DNA of 64,000 nt, taken from assembly GCF_002222055.1 (NCBI RefSeq), contig NZ_MUGS01000002.1, forward strand, positions 1 through 64,000, read 5' to 3'. This document shows, piece after piece, positions 1-7,262 of this stretch. How positions within the stretch are numbered: the stretch's first letter is position 1; each line of letters opens with the position of its first letter. This DNA is from Flavobacterium araucananum (GTDB lineage Bacteria > Bacteroidota > Bacteroidia > Flavobacteriales > Flavobacteriaceae). The notes below the pieces were generated by a model. The model saw only the letters and a list, made by a program, of their open reading frames with translations. It did no database searches and was not told the origin of the DNA. The position numbers and the translations under genes were made by a program.

Positions 1-204
1 ATTTTCAATTTGTCTTAAGTTTACTTTTTCAATTTTATCTAATGAAGTAAACTTATTTTGTGAAATATTGAATATTTTTTCTTCGTCTTGTAGTTGTGTA
101 AACCAATTGGTAAAAGCATCAAAGTCAAAATCATTGTAAAGTAAATCCGCAGTATTATTTTTATAAAATTTTAATACATGAAATGTTATCTTTCTACTTG
201 TCAT
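1..204 (-). CDS. Hypothetical protein, partial (C-terminus cut by window edge)
   Basis: An open frame starts with ATG at 204 on the minus strand and runs without a stop for 68 codons to the window edge, so the protein is truncated here. The visible part begins MTSRKITFHVLKFYKNN and is rich in charged and aromatic residues, with no signal peptide or membrane segment. I do not recognise a family. It reads away from the XRE-type regulator at 491-883 on the same strand, with about 290 bases and a terminator between them, so it is probably a separate transcription unit. The upstream stretch (205-420) is very AT-rich. Confidence 0.55.
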   Translation of the reverse strand, partial: MTSRKITFHVLKFYKNNTADLLYNDFDFDAFTNWFTQLQDEEKIFNISQNKFTSLDKIEKVNLRQIEN

Positions 205-420
205 AATGTATTTAATTTTGTTATTTCTAAAATATTAATCATGTTGTTTAAGAATTCAAATAAAATATTTTGATTGATAATATTTGCAGGTATAAATACC
301 CGATTATTCTAAAAACAAATTTAAATAATTGATTTTTAGTGATTTTACGGATTTCCATAAACGCTTAAATAAAAAAAGAAATAAAAAGAAAGAGATCTTT
401 CTCAGAAGTATAAAACAAAA
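205..420. other. AT-rich intergenic stretch
   Basis: No open frame or RNA gene is visible. The stretch probably carries the promoter of the partial minus-strand gene that starts at 204, but I could not fix a clear TAnnTTTG element. Confidence 0.3.
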
Positions 421-451
421 AAAAAGACCATCATTTAATGATGGTCTTTTT
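421..451 (-). terminator. Rho-independent terminator of the XRE regulator gene
   Basis: A 13-bp perfect stem (421-433 with 439-451, five-base loop) is followed on the minus strand by a run of T. It lies 40 bases past the stop of the minus-strand regulator gene. Confidence 0.8.
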
Positions 452-490
452 TAGCGTTCTTATTAATTTATCTGTTTTCAAAAGAAAACT

Positions 491-883
491 TTACTTCCCT
501 TTCAACAACTTCTCCAAATATTCGACTTTTTCTTTTTCGACCAAAACCAAACGCTCATAAAGCTCCACCACTTTATCAAGCGGATTGAAACTACAATTAT
601 AATTAAGTCCAGCATTAACAATGCCATTATCTTGATAAGTATTTCCAATAATATTTAAAACCGCTTCTTCAGAGAAATTTTTAATTCCTTCAGCAGATAC
701 GCCTAAAACTTCGGCAATTGCTTTCAGTTTTTCATCATCAATGGTTTCGCTATTTTCGATAGTCGAAACGGTTTGTTGACTTATTCCTAAAGCTTCTGCC
801 AATGCATCTTGCTTCATATCTCGAAGTTCGCGAATACGGCTAATTTTTCGCCCTATATGATTTGGTTTTGATAGTGTGCTCAT
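491..883 (-). CDS. XRE-family helix-turn-helix transcriptional regulator
   Basis: A 130-residue cytoplasmic DNA-binding protein. Residues about 12-68 form a Cro/CI-type helix-turn-helix: IGRKISRIRELRDMKQDAL, then the recognition stretch LGISQQTVSTIENSE. The C-terminal 30 residues (LDKVVELYERLVLVEKEK) look like a short coiled coil for dimer formation. Such small stand-alone XRE proteins with a coiled-coil tail are common in Flavobacteria, and their targets are mostly unknown. A good minus-10-like element (TATCTTTG, 895-888) ends five bases before the ATG, so the transcript may be leaderless. The gene has its own terminator and no operon partner. It could equally be a remnant regulator of a lost mobile element; nothing here decides. 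Confidence 0.85.
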   Translation of the reverse strand: MSTLSKPNHIGRKISRIRELRDMKQDALAEALGISQQTVSTIENSETIDDEKLKAIAEVLGVSAEGIKNFSEEAVLNIIGNTYQDNGIVNAGLNYNCSFNPLDKVVELYERLVLVEKEKVEYLEKLLKGK

Positions 884-923
884 AATTCAAAGATAATAAT
901 TAAGTGTAATAAGAAACAATATG
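883..923 (-). promoter_or_regulatory. Probable promoter of the XRE regulator gene
   Basis: On the minus strand ATTG, 21 bases, then TATCTTTG (895-888) match the Bacteroidetes -33/-7 pattern. The -7 element ends only five bases from the ATG at 883. Confidence 0.5.
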
Positions 924-1194
924 TAAAAAACATATTTGGCTGCGTATGCTACGGGCAACTACGGTACGATGCACAGCAATTTATTGCTTAATTGCATTGT
1001 ATAAAACAAAAATACAATTTTTCGTACACCTAAAAGTAAAAAGCTATTATAAAAGAAATCAAAACAATTTTGACTTCAGGAAAACGACACTTTAACGACT
1101 TTTAAGGTCGTTTGCAGGCATTATAAAATAAAAAAGACAACAAGAGGTATCTTTATGTAACGATCTAAATAAACAGCAACTTTATTGGCTAATC
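924..1194. other. Intergenic region with a small hairpin
   Basis: No gene is visible between the divergent regulator and the secreted TPR protein. A 7-bp stem (1082-1088 with 1107-1113) sits about 80 bases before the plus-strand start; it has no T tract and no clear role. Confidence 0.35.
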
Positions 1195-1881
1195 ATGAAA
1201 ACTTATGAAACATTTTTTATAGCACTTGTATTTGTTTTCTCTTGCAACAGTTTTGGTCAGAGTAGTAATTCTGCTTCTGGTATTTCGGCAATCGGGAATA
1301 CATCCAAAGACGGTCTTGTTATAGTGGCGTATTATGTAGAGGAAACCATTAATATGCCTTTTGGGAAAAGAACCACAAAATACGAAGTTTCAAAATTAAG
1401 TATGGTTTATACCAATGATCTTGGACCAAACAATACCAGGGTTGTAACGCCAATATATAGAAAACCAAAACTAAAAATTGGCGATGTAGCCTTGCAGTCA
1501 AAAACCGTTGTAGATAGCAGCGCGACAAAGATTAAACCAATCAAGGTTGAGGTAATCGCTCCAGCCAAAGATCCAAAATATTTAATTATAGATGTAGTCG
1601 ATACTTATGCAAAAGTTTTGGACAAAGGATATAAATCTGTAGAGATGCTCACAAAAGTTGCCGACAGGGCTTATTTTGATGGTGATTTGGCTACAGCGGC
1701 TAAATACTACGAAGAACTATTTGCTATGAAAACAGATATGGATGCCATGTATTATTATCGCTACGCACAATCCTTAAAAGGAATTGACCAGGAGATTAAG
1801 GCGAATGAAGCAATGCTTTTGTTTGAAAGTAAAAATGGGAGTAATGATGTTGCGAAGCACAATAAACTGGTAAGGAATTGA
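1195..1881 (+). CDS. Secreted TPR-containing protein of unknown function
   Basis: A 228-residue protein with a classical signal peptide (residues 1-21, cut after SFGQ). The middle (25-135) has no family I recognise. Residues about 150-215 (ADRAYFDGDLATAAKYYEEL and the following YYYRYAQSLKGI) closely resemble the N-terminal tetratricopeptide block of Flavobacterium OmpA/PD40 envelope proteins of the PorE type. Here the block sits at the C-terminus, and neither the WD40-like nor the OmpA domain follows. The protein ends naturally at a stop, so this looks like a stand-alone adaptor rather than a truncated gene, but a partial-gene origin cannot be excluded. Likely location is the periplasm. It is monocistronic. 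Confidence 0.7.
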   Translation: MKTYETFFIALVFVFSCNSFGQSSNSASGISAIGNTSKDGLVIVAYYVEETINMPFGKRTTKYEVSKLSMVYTNDLGPNNTRVVTPIYRKPKLKIGDVALQSKTVVDSSATKIKPIKVEVIAPAKDPKYLIIDVVDTYAKVLDKGYKSVEMLTKVADRAYFDGDLATAAKYYEELFAMKTDMDAMYYYRYAQSLKGIDQEIKANEAMLLFESKNGSNDVAKHNKLVRN

Positions 1882-1938
1882 GATTCTGTATTGATATTTA
1901 AGATCAGGTTTCAATTATATCCGATTGCAAAAGTGGAT

Positions 1939-2103
1939 TTAGAGATTTTTGAATTGCGGAGATGGCTGTGGTTTTTTTTGATTTTTGCCTAGAGCTATGT
2001 TTTTTTCATAAACAGCGACTTGCTGTTTAACGATAGGCATGACTTTTTTCATTTGCTGTAATGCAAATTTTACTCTTTCGTTTGTATTTGAAATATCTTT
2101 CAT
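1939..2103 (-). CDS. Small ORF of 54 residues, hypothetical
   Basis: ATG at 2103, stop at 1941-1939. The predicted peptide starts MKDISNTNERVKFALQQMKK and is basic and helical, ending in a proline/lysine-rich tail. It has no signal peptide or membrane segment. A 13-bp hairpin lies immediately upstream (2155-2184), and the plus-strand TPR gene converges on it from the other side. Codon use fits the surroundings, but there is no clear promoter. It is listed because it is the only sizeable frame in an otherwise empty 640-base gap; it may be chance. Confidence 0.4.
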   Translation of the reverse strand: MKDISNTNERVKFALQQMKKVMPIVKQQVAVYEKNIALGKNQKKPQPSPQFKNL

Positions 2104-2154
2104 AATGAAGCAAATTTACAAAAAAATATAAAGTAGAAATACTATAAAACAAAA

Positions 2155-2184
2155 AAATACCACTTACGATTGTAAGTGGTATTT
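2155..2184 (-). terminator. Perfect 13-bp hairpin, probable terminator
   Basis: Stem 2155-2167 pairs with 2172-2184 around a four-base loop. On the minus strand it is followed by T7-G-T4, the signature of intrinsic termination. It probably ends the two-gene operon at 2526-4096, although it lies 340 bases past the last stop. Confidence 0.6.
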
Positions 2185-2525
2185 AATAAGATCCCTTTAA
2201 TATTGTGTTATCGAACCGATTCAAAACCGATTTGGAGAAACTATATGTCTTAAGTTTAGAGTTTGAAAAGCATTTCGAAATAATGATTTGATTTTTAGAT
2301 TATTTAGAGTAATTGCCTTTAATGTTAAAATGTCGAACCTAATGAAATTAAATAAACATTGTTCCTGAGCGGGAAAGGTAGAAAATTCTAACCAATTTTT
2401 AGTTGATTTTTATAAGATTGTTGACTTTACCAACTCTTAACCTTTTGCCAATATTTCTCCTCAACAATCTCCTCAGCTTTTGGTTTTCGGTAACTGTTTC
2501 TGGTGTAAAGTTAGTGAACTAGGTA
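2185..2525. other. Intergenic stretch without visible gene
   Basis: About 340 bases of AT-rich sequence between the hairpin and the end of the two-gene operon. I see no open frame above 50 codons, no tRNA and no copy of the nearby tRNA-Asn 3' end that would mark an attachment site. Confidence 0.3.
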
Positions 2526-3005
2526 TCAACAGTCTGTTTTCTTTTTTTCTGTTAAATCAAGTTGCATCAATTCTATTTCAGGAATCATAATATTTCCCTT
2601 GTCGTTTTCAAATACTTCTAAATATGGATAGTTCAACGGTCTTATATAACTGTCAGGAAATGGATATTTTTTTGATGCACTTTGAAGTTGATATCCGACT
2701 TCTACTCCACCTAATTTAGGATTGTATTTGAATACTTCTTTAATTAGTTTTTGAAAAGCTTTTAGCTCAATTTCTGATTCATCAGTTGAACGGAAATATA
2801 TTATATCAGGTTCTGCGTAATATGAATTTGATTCTATTTCATCACTAAATAATTTTGTATTTGAATCTATACTATAATCGAGCCTATACAGCCAAGCAAA
2901 ATTCTTTAATATACTTTGAATTGGATTTTGATAATTATTTTTATTTACATCTTTAGGATAAGATATAAAAACATTCAATTTAAATTTCCTTTTTATTTTT
3001 TTCAT
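2526..3005 (-). CDS. Hypothetical protein, second gene of a two-gene operon
   Basis: A 159-residue soluble protein with no signal peptide or membrane segment. It begins basic (MKKIKRKFK), and the phrase LNVFISYPKD slightly recalls the first strand of TIR domains. The rest shows no TIR-like glutamate box, so I do not call it one. Its ATG overlaps the stop of the upstream gene by four bases (3002-3005), which indicates translational coupling to the lipoprotein-like membrane protein. The two likely act together. I recognise no family. The pair is AT-rich and lies next to two tRNA-Asn genes, which fits an acquired module, but no integrase or attachment repeats are visible. Confidence 0.6.
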   Translation of the reverse strand: MKKIKRKFKLNVFISYPKDVNKNNYQNPIQSILKNFAWLYRLDYSIDSNTKLFSDEIESNSYYAEPDIIYFRSTDESEIELKAFQKLIKEVFKYNPKLGGVEVGYQLQSASKKYPFPDSYIRPLNYPYLEVFENDKGNIMIPEIELMQLDLTEKKKTDC

Positions 3006-4096
3006 GCTTTTTCTCCTATTATATCTCTAATAACATCAGGTAACGAAGTAAGTAATTCTGAATATCGTTCCAAAATAATATTTGTGTTTTTTGTCATATA
3101 TTCGACTTCCATTTTAATACCTGCAATATCATTTAAACAAGCAGTAATACTTTTAGCTAGCGAAAGAGTTTTTTCTTCAAATCGATAATTTGCCAAGTGT
3201 CTAATACTGGGTATAAAAAAATCATCTCTTAATTTAAATGGGTTGTATTTACCATCTTCTATATGAGGTACAATTTGAGCAATATACAAAACACTTAATG
3301 GTGCAGTTCTTTCATCTTCAAAAATATTTACACCCTCTTTTTCATAATTCAAATTATACATTCCGTATTCTCTGAGAAACTCTTGTAAATGATTATTGAA
3401 AGATTGGACTTGTCCTGAAGTTCCATTCAAATATGATTTGAATTTCTCGCTAATCAGATTGTGTTGATGTTCCATTATTGCAATATGACCGTGAGTATAA
3501 TTTGATATGCTTACTACTTTTTTATATGCTTTTTCTTTTTCTTCCTTACTATCGAAAATTCGTTTATATAATGGCTTAGCATTTTTAATTTCAATGTATT
3601 TTATGAGTTCATTTTTATCCAATGATTTAAACACATCACCGTTTAAATTAGTCATTGCTTTTATTTCGGGAATAACAAATTCTATGAAACTTAATCTATC
3701 TCTAAACTCTGTTAAATCCGTCATTTGCTGACTTAATGGAACTTCTGTACTTCTTAGTTCAACAACCCATCTTTCACCGTTTCTAATGGTTGCACTTCTT
3801 TTATTAACCCAGTCAATTAATCGATTTATACCAATACCGAGAAACAAAGTAAGAATTGGTAAAGCGTATTTTGCCCATTCTGTACCAGCACTTTCTTCTT
3901 TCGCTAAAATGATTTGGGTATTCTTCTCCGAATATAAAGGAACTGAAATTGGTTTGGTAGATATTGTTGTTTTTAGAGTATCAATTTTTAATGGGGTAGT
4001 AACAGCTTTTTGAGCAGTATTTTTCTTGACAGTATCTTTTGACTGGGCACAACTCAATGTAGAATAAGCCAATAAGAATAGTAGATATTTCTTCAT
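3002..4096 (-). CDS. Putative membrane-anchored protein, unknown function, first gene of a two-gene operon
   Basis: A 364-residue protein. Residues 1-16 look like a lipoprotein signal (MKKYLLFLLAYSTLSC), followed by a Thr/Lys-rich linker (17-70). A hydrophobic helix at about 77-96 (YALPILTLFLGIGINRLIDW) follows, then about 265 residues that are charged and mostly helical. A lipid anchor plus a second membrane helix is unusual: either the first segment is a cleaved signal and the protein crosses the inner membrane once, or the topology is periplasmic N-terminus with a cytoplasmic helical domain. No enzyme motif is visible. The stop overlaps the start of the 159-residue partner. Function unknown; a two-component membrane sensor or defence role is only a guess. 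Confidence 0.6.
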   Translation of the reverse strand: MKKYLLFLLAYSTLSCAQSKDTVKKNTAQKAVTTPLKIDTLKTTISTKPISVPLYSEKNTQIILAKEESAGTEWAKYALPILTLFLGIGINRLIDWVNKRSATIRNGERWVVELRSTEVPLSQQMTDLTEFRDRLSFIEFVIPEIKAMTNLNGDVFKSLDKNELIKYIEIKNAKPLYKRIFDSKEEKEKAYKKVVSISNYTHGHIAIMEHQHNLISEKFKSYLNGTSGQVQSFNNHLQEFLREYGMYNLNYEKEGVNIFEDERTAPLSVLYIAQIVPHIEDGKYNPFKLRDDFFIPSIRHLANYRFEEKTLSLAKSITACLNDIAGIKMEVEYMTKNTNIILERYSELLTSLPDVIRDIIGEKA

Positions 4097-4327
4097 AAAA
4101 ATTCTATTTGATACAATTATACAATATTTTAAAATATCATTTTCAGATGTTTAGAATTTTCTACATCAATATCCAAACCGCTTGGAAAATAAGGAAAAAG
4201 GCTCGTTTTTAAGGGTTATTTACCCAAAAAATATAATACTAGAAAAAGAGTGTTTTCGAACCACTTCTGAGAATAGTTTGGTGGAGTTAATGACCAGAAA
4301 TTACGGGCGTTCGCAAAGTATAGGAAT
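4097..4327. other. Intergenic stretch between two-gene operon and tRNA terminator
   Basis: The promoter of the minus-strand operon should lie just above 4096. A weak TATAATTG-like match is present on the minus strand near 4120, but it is not convincing. No gene is visible. Confidence 0.3.
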
Positions 4328-4330
4328 AAA

Positions 4331-4356
4331 AAAAGCCACTCTTTCGAATGGCTTTT
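4331..4356 (-). terminator. Terminator of the tRNA-Asn operon
   Basis: An 11-bp stem (4331-4341 with 4346-4356, one G-U pair) with a GAAA tetraloop on the minus strand, followed by T-rich sequence. It lies ten bases past the 3' end of the second tRNA. Confidence 0.8.
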
Positions 4357-4365
4357 CCAATGAAG

Positions 4366-4439
4366 CTCCCTCTCTTGGGCTCGAACCAAGGACCCTCTGA
4401 TTAACAGTCAGATGCTCTAACCAACTGAGCTAAGAAGGA
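4366..4439 (-). tRNA. tRNA-Asn(GTT), copy 2
   Basis: A 74-base cloverleaf on the minus strand. The acceptor pairs TCCTTCT with AGAGGGA (one T-G pair), with discriminator G. The D arm contains AGCTCAGTTGGTTAGAGC, the anticodon loop is CTGTTAA with anticodon GTT, and the T arm holds GGTTCGAGC. CCA is not encoded. It is co-transcribed with the upstream copy, 38 bases away. Confidence 0.95.
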
Positions 4440-4477
4440 ATCACCTTAAAGGTAAATATGTTTGCTAAAAAAAGTTG

Positions 4478-4551
4478 CTCCCCCTCTTGGGCTCGAACCA
4501 AGGACCCTCTGATTAACAGTCAGATGCTCTAACCAACTGAGCTAAGGAGGA
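4478..4551 (-). tRNA. tRNA-Asn(GTT), copy 1
   Basis: A 74-base cloverleaf, identical to the downstream copy except in the acceptor stem, where the fifth pair is C-G in place of T-A (TCCTCCT with AGGGGGA). The anticodon is GTT. It is first in the operon and has a strong promoter 25 bases upstream. Confidence 0.95.
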
Positions 4552-4575
4552 AGTTGTTGCTCTTTTTAGCGAGTG

Positions 4576-4605
4576 CAAATATAGAGGATTTTTTAGTTTC
4601 GCAAA
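4576..4605 (-). promoter_or_regulatory. Promoter of the tRNA-Asn operon
   Basis: On the minus strand TTTG (4605-4602), an 18-base spacer, then TATATTTG (4583-4576). Both elements match the Bacteroidetes primary sigma consensus exactly; this is one of the best promoters in the window. Confidence 0.8.
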
Positions 4606-4634
4606 AATATTTTGACACTTTTTATTAAATATTT

Positions 4635-5978
4635 TTACTTGCCTACAATTGCCTTATAAATGTCGTTTCCGTTAGCGAACAATAGTAGTGCTATAAGTAA
4701 AACGAAACCAACCATTTGTGCGTTCTCTAAGAATTTGTCACTCGGTTTTTTGCCACTAATTATTTCGTATAATAAAAACATCACATGACCACCATCAAGG
4801 GCCGGAATTGGCAATAAATTCATAACTCCAAGCATAATTGACAATAAAGCGGTGATTGACCAGAATACTTCCCAGCTCCAAGAACTTGGAAAAATGTTAA
4901 AAATCGCCGCAAAACCACCCACTTGTTTGTATGCTTTTGTTTCAGGATTAAAAATCATTTTAAGCTGTTTTCCGTACCCTACCAATTGATCTTTACCTTT
5001 TGTTAGTCCAACCGGGATCGATTCAAAGAAACTATAGTTTTTAGTGCTTACTTTATAATAACCTAGTTTTTCCAGAGATTCTATACTTAAGCCACCAAGA
5101 CCAACACCTAATTTTCCGGCAGCAGAAACTTTAACCGTAACTGGTACTTGTTTTAAATCACGCAAAACAACAGCAGGAATTGTTTTTCCTTTATTGTTTG
5201 ACAGGATTACTTTTGCCTGATCAAAATATCTTGCTTCCTGACCGTTAAGGCTAACTACTAAATCTTTTGGTTTTAAGGCTGTATTTCCTGATTCAGGAGT
5301 AATGCTTGCTACTGCAAAAGGCATTCTCATGTCTACAAGAGGTGCTTTCTTTTGTTTAGACAACTGATCTACAAAATCAGTAGGCATTTTTATGGTTTGT
5401 TGTTGTCCGTTTCTTTCGATCAAAACTTCCTTTGCCATGATAATTTTCATGTTGATATCGTTGTCGAAGTTTTCGATTTTTTGCCCGTCAACAGCCAGGA
5501 ATTTATCTCCTGTTTTAAAACCTGCTTTTACCATTGCAGGATTTTCAACCAGAACTCCGTCTTTCAAATCAGCATTTGCTACATAAGTATCGCCATAAGC
5601 AAACGCCATACCTATATATATAATGAATGCCAGAATAAAATTTACCGTAACACCACCCAACATAATAATTAGACGTTGCCAAGCTGGTTTAGAACGAAAT
5701 TCCCATGGTTGCGGAGGCAAAGCCATTTGTTCTTTGTCCATGCTTTCGTCGATCATTCCGGAGATTTTTACATAACCTCCAAGGGGTAACCATCCGATAC
5801 CGTATTCGGTTTCGCCAATTTTCTTTTTTAACAGAGAATATTTAACATCAAAAAATAAGTAAAATTTTTCGACTCTTGTTTTAAATAGTTTTGCAGGAAT
5901 AAAATGTCCTAATTCGTGAAGAATAATAAGTAAAGATAAACTCAATAGAAATTGAGAGAGTTTGATAACTATATCCAT
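4635..5978 (-). CDS. rseP: RIP-type zinc metalloprotease RseP (site-2 protease)
   Basis: A 447-residue inner-membrane intramembrane protease that makes the second cut in anti-sigma factors and signal-peptide remnants. The first transmembrane segment carries the zinc-binding HELGH motif (His21, Glu22, His25). The third zinc ligand region MNLLPIPALDGGHV is near residue 395, in a late membrane helix. The region between about 115 and 300 holds two PDZ-like domains, as in Gram-negative RseP. Length and topology fit the family. The gene stands alone and is divergent from the flavin oxidoreductase. FecR-type anti-sigma factors are known RseP substrates in other bacteria, so it could take part in signalling through the FecR at 57.3-58.5 kb; that link is inference. 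Confidence 0.95.
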   Translation of the reverse strand: MDIVIKLSQFLLSLSLLIILHELGHFIPAKLFKTRVEKFYLFFDVKYSLLKKKIGETEYGIGWLPLGGYVKISGMIDESMDKEQMALPPQPWEFRSKPAWQRLIIMLGGVTVNFILAFIIYIGMAFAYGDTYVANADLKDGVLVENPAMVKAGFKTGDKFLAVDGQKIENFDNDINMKIIMAKEVLIERNGQQQTIKMPTDFVDQLSKQKKAPLVDMRMPFAVASITPESGNTALKPKDLVVSLNGQEARYFDQAKVILSNNKGKTIPAVVLRDLKQVPVTVKVSAAGKLGVGLGGLSIESLEKLGYYKVSTKNYSFFESIPVGLTKGKDQLVGYGKQLKMIFNPETKAYKQVGGFAAIFNIFPSSWSWEVFWSITALLSIMLGVMNLLPIPALDGGHVMFLLYEIISGKKPSDKFLENAQMVGFVLLIALLLFANGNDIYKAIVGK

Positions 5979-6007
5979 TTTGTATTTTTAGTTCGTAATT
6001 TAACGCA

Positions 6008-6015
6008 CAAAAGTA
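6008..6015 (-). promoter_or_regulatory. -7 element of the rseP promoter
   Basis: TACTTTTG on the minus strand, 30 bases before the rseP start, matches TAnnTTTG. The -33 element is weak. Confidence 0.45.
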
Positions 6016-6060
6016 ACGTTTCTATTTTAATTTGATCGTGCAAGATAATACATAAGGTTT

Positions 6061-6088
6061 TAAATGTTTGTTAATTAATAAACATTTA
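6061..6088. promoter_or_regulatory. 28-bp near-perfect palindrome between divergent genes
   Basis: The arms TAAATGTTTGTTAA and TTAATAAACATTTA are complementary apart from one G-T pair. It lies between rseP and the flavin oxidoreductase gene, about 90 bases from each start. It could be an operator for a dimeric regulator; there is no T tract that would make it a clean terminator. Confidence 0.4.
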
Positions 6089-6178
6089 GATTTCTAGTTT
6101 TACGCAGAAGCTTTAACTTTACTTTTTTAAACACGATCCTACACAATAGGTAGTATAAAACCATTAAAAGTTACAAAT

Positions 6179-7249
6179 ATGGCTTCATTATTATTTTCTC
6201 CACTTACTATAAAAAACATCACGTTAAAAAACAGAATCGTTGTTTCGCCTATGTGTCAATATTCTGCAATCGACGGATTTGCAAACGATTGGCATCTGGT
6301 TCACCTGGGTAGTCGCGCCAGTGGCGGAGTAGGATTGATTATTCAGGAAGCAACTGCTGTTTCTCCCGAAGCCAGAATATCACCTTCGGATTTAGGAATC
6401 TGGAAAGACGAACACATTCAGAAATTAAAAAGTATTAACGAATTTATCGTTTCCCAAAATTCGATTCCCGGAATTCAGTTGGCGCATGCAGGACGAAAAG
6501 CAAGTGTCTCGATTCCTTGGGAAGGCAATAAAAAATTAGATTTTGCACATGGCGGATGGCAAACGGTTTCGGCAAGCGCAATCCCGTATCATGATGATGA
6601 ACCCTTTTTTCCTGAGGCTTTGGATAAAAACGGAATTCAGAAAGTAATTTCAGATTTTAAAGCTGCGACCAAAAGAGCTGTTGAAGCAGGTTATCAGGTT
6701 CTGGAAATTCACGGTGCACATGGTTACTTATTGCACCAGTTTTTATCACCTTTAACAAACATCAGGACAGATGAATATGGAGGAAGTTTTGAGAACAGAA
6801 TCCGTTTTACGTTAGAAATTGTAGCAGCTGTTCAATCAGAATGGCCCTCTAATTTGCCTTTAATAGTTCGAATTTCTGCTACAGATTGGGCAGAAGGAGG
6901 ATGGAATCCGGAAGAATCTGTAAAGCTTTCAATAATTTTAAAAGAAAAAGGAGTTGATCTGATTGATGTTTCGTCAGGCGGATTGGTTTCGCATCAAAAA
7001 ATTGCGATTGGACCGGGTTATCAGGTTTCTTTTGCAGAACAAATAAAGAGAGACGCTAATATTCTAACAGGCGCAGTGGGTTTAATTACCGAAGCCAAAC
7101 AAGCCGAAGAAATTTTGAAAAACAATCAGGCCGATTTGATTTTATTTGCCAGAGAATCTCTAAGAAACCCAAACTTACCGTTGGACTTTGCCAAAGAATT
7201 AAACGACGAGATACAATGGCCAAAACAATACGAACGCGCTAAGATTTAA
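6179..7249 (+). CDS. NADH:flavin oxidoreductase, old yellow enzyme family, YqjM class
   Basis: A 356-residue FMN-dependent ene-reductase of the TIM-barrel old yellow enzyme family. It would reduce activated C=C bonds in enones and similar electrophiles with NAD(P)H. Cys26 and Tyr28 in SPMCQYSA stand where Cys26 and Tyr28 regulate flavin redox state in Bacillus YqjM, so it belongs to the thermophilic-like class. The substrate-binding His pair is in EIHGAHGYLLHQF, followed by the class signature DEYGGSFENR. The phosphate-binding end is seen in ILTGAVGLI and LILFARESLRNP. It is cytoplasmic. The neighbouring oxidoreductase gene follows after 153 bases containing an inverted repeat, so the two are probably separate units. 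Physiological substrate unknown. Confidence 0.93.
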   Translation: MASLLFSPLTIKNITLKNRIVVSPMCQYSAIDGFANDWHLVHLGSRASGGVGLIIQEATAVSPEARISPSDLGIWKDEHIQKLKSINEFIVSQNSIPGIQLAHAGRKASVSIPWEGNKKLDFAHGGWQTVSASAIPYHDDEPFFPEALDKNGIQKVISDFKAATKRAVEAGYQVLEIHGAHGYLLHQFLSPLTNIRTDEYGGSFENRIRFTLEIVAAVQSEWPSNLPLIVRISATDWAEGGWNPEESVKLSIILKEKGVDLIDVSSGGLVSHQKIAIGPGYQVSFAEQIKRDANILTGAVGLITEAKQAEEILKNNQADLILFARESLRNPNLPLDFAKELNDEIQWPKQYERAKI

Positions 7250-7262
7250 GTAATAAAAAAGG

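Noticed and set aside
3002..3005. TIR-domain call for the 159-residue protein
   Set aside because: Only the first strand (VFISYPKD) resembles TIR; the catalytic glutamate region and the later boxes are not recognisable.
4182..4400. A 72-codon plus-strand frame ending in PSLGLEPRTL
   Set aside because: It runs through the terminator and the antisense of the tRNA-Asn gene; the C-terminus is a well-known artefact of translating tRNA sequence.
1..4600. An integrated element bounded by tRNA attachment repeats
   Set aside because: I looked for a second copy of the tRNA-Asn 3' end within the left 4 kb and saw none, and there is no integrase gene; the accessory character rests only on composition and gene content.
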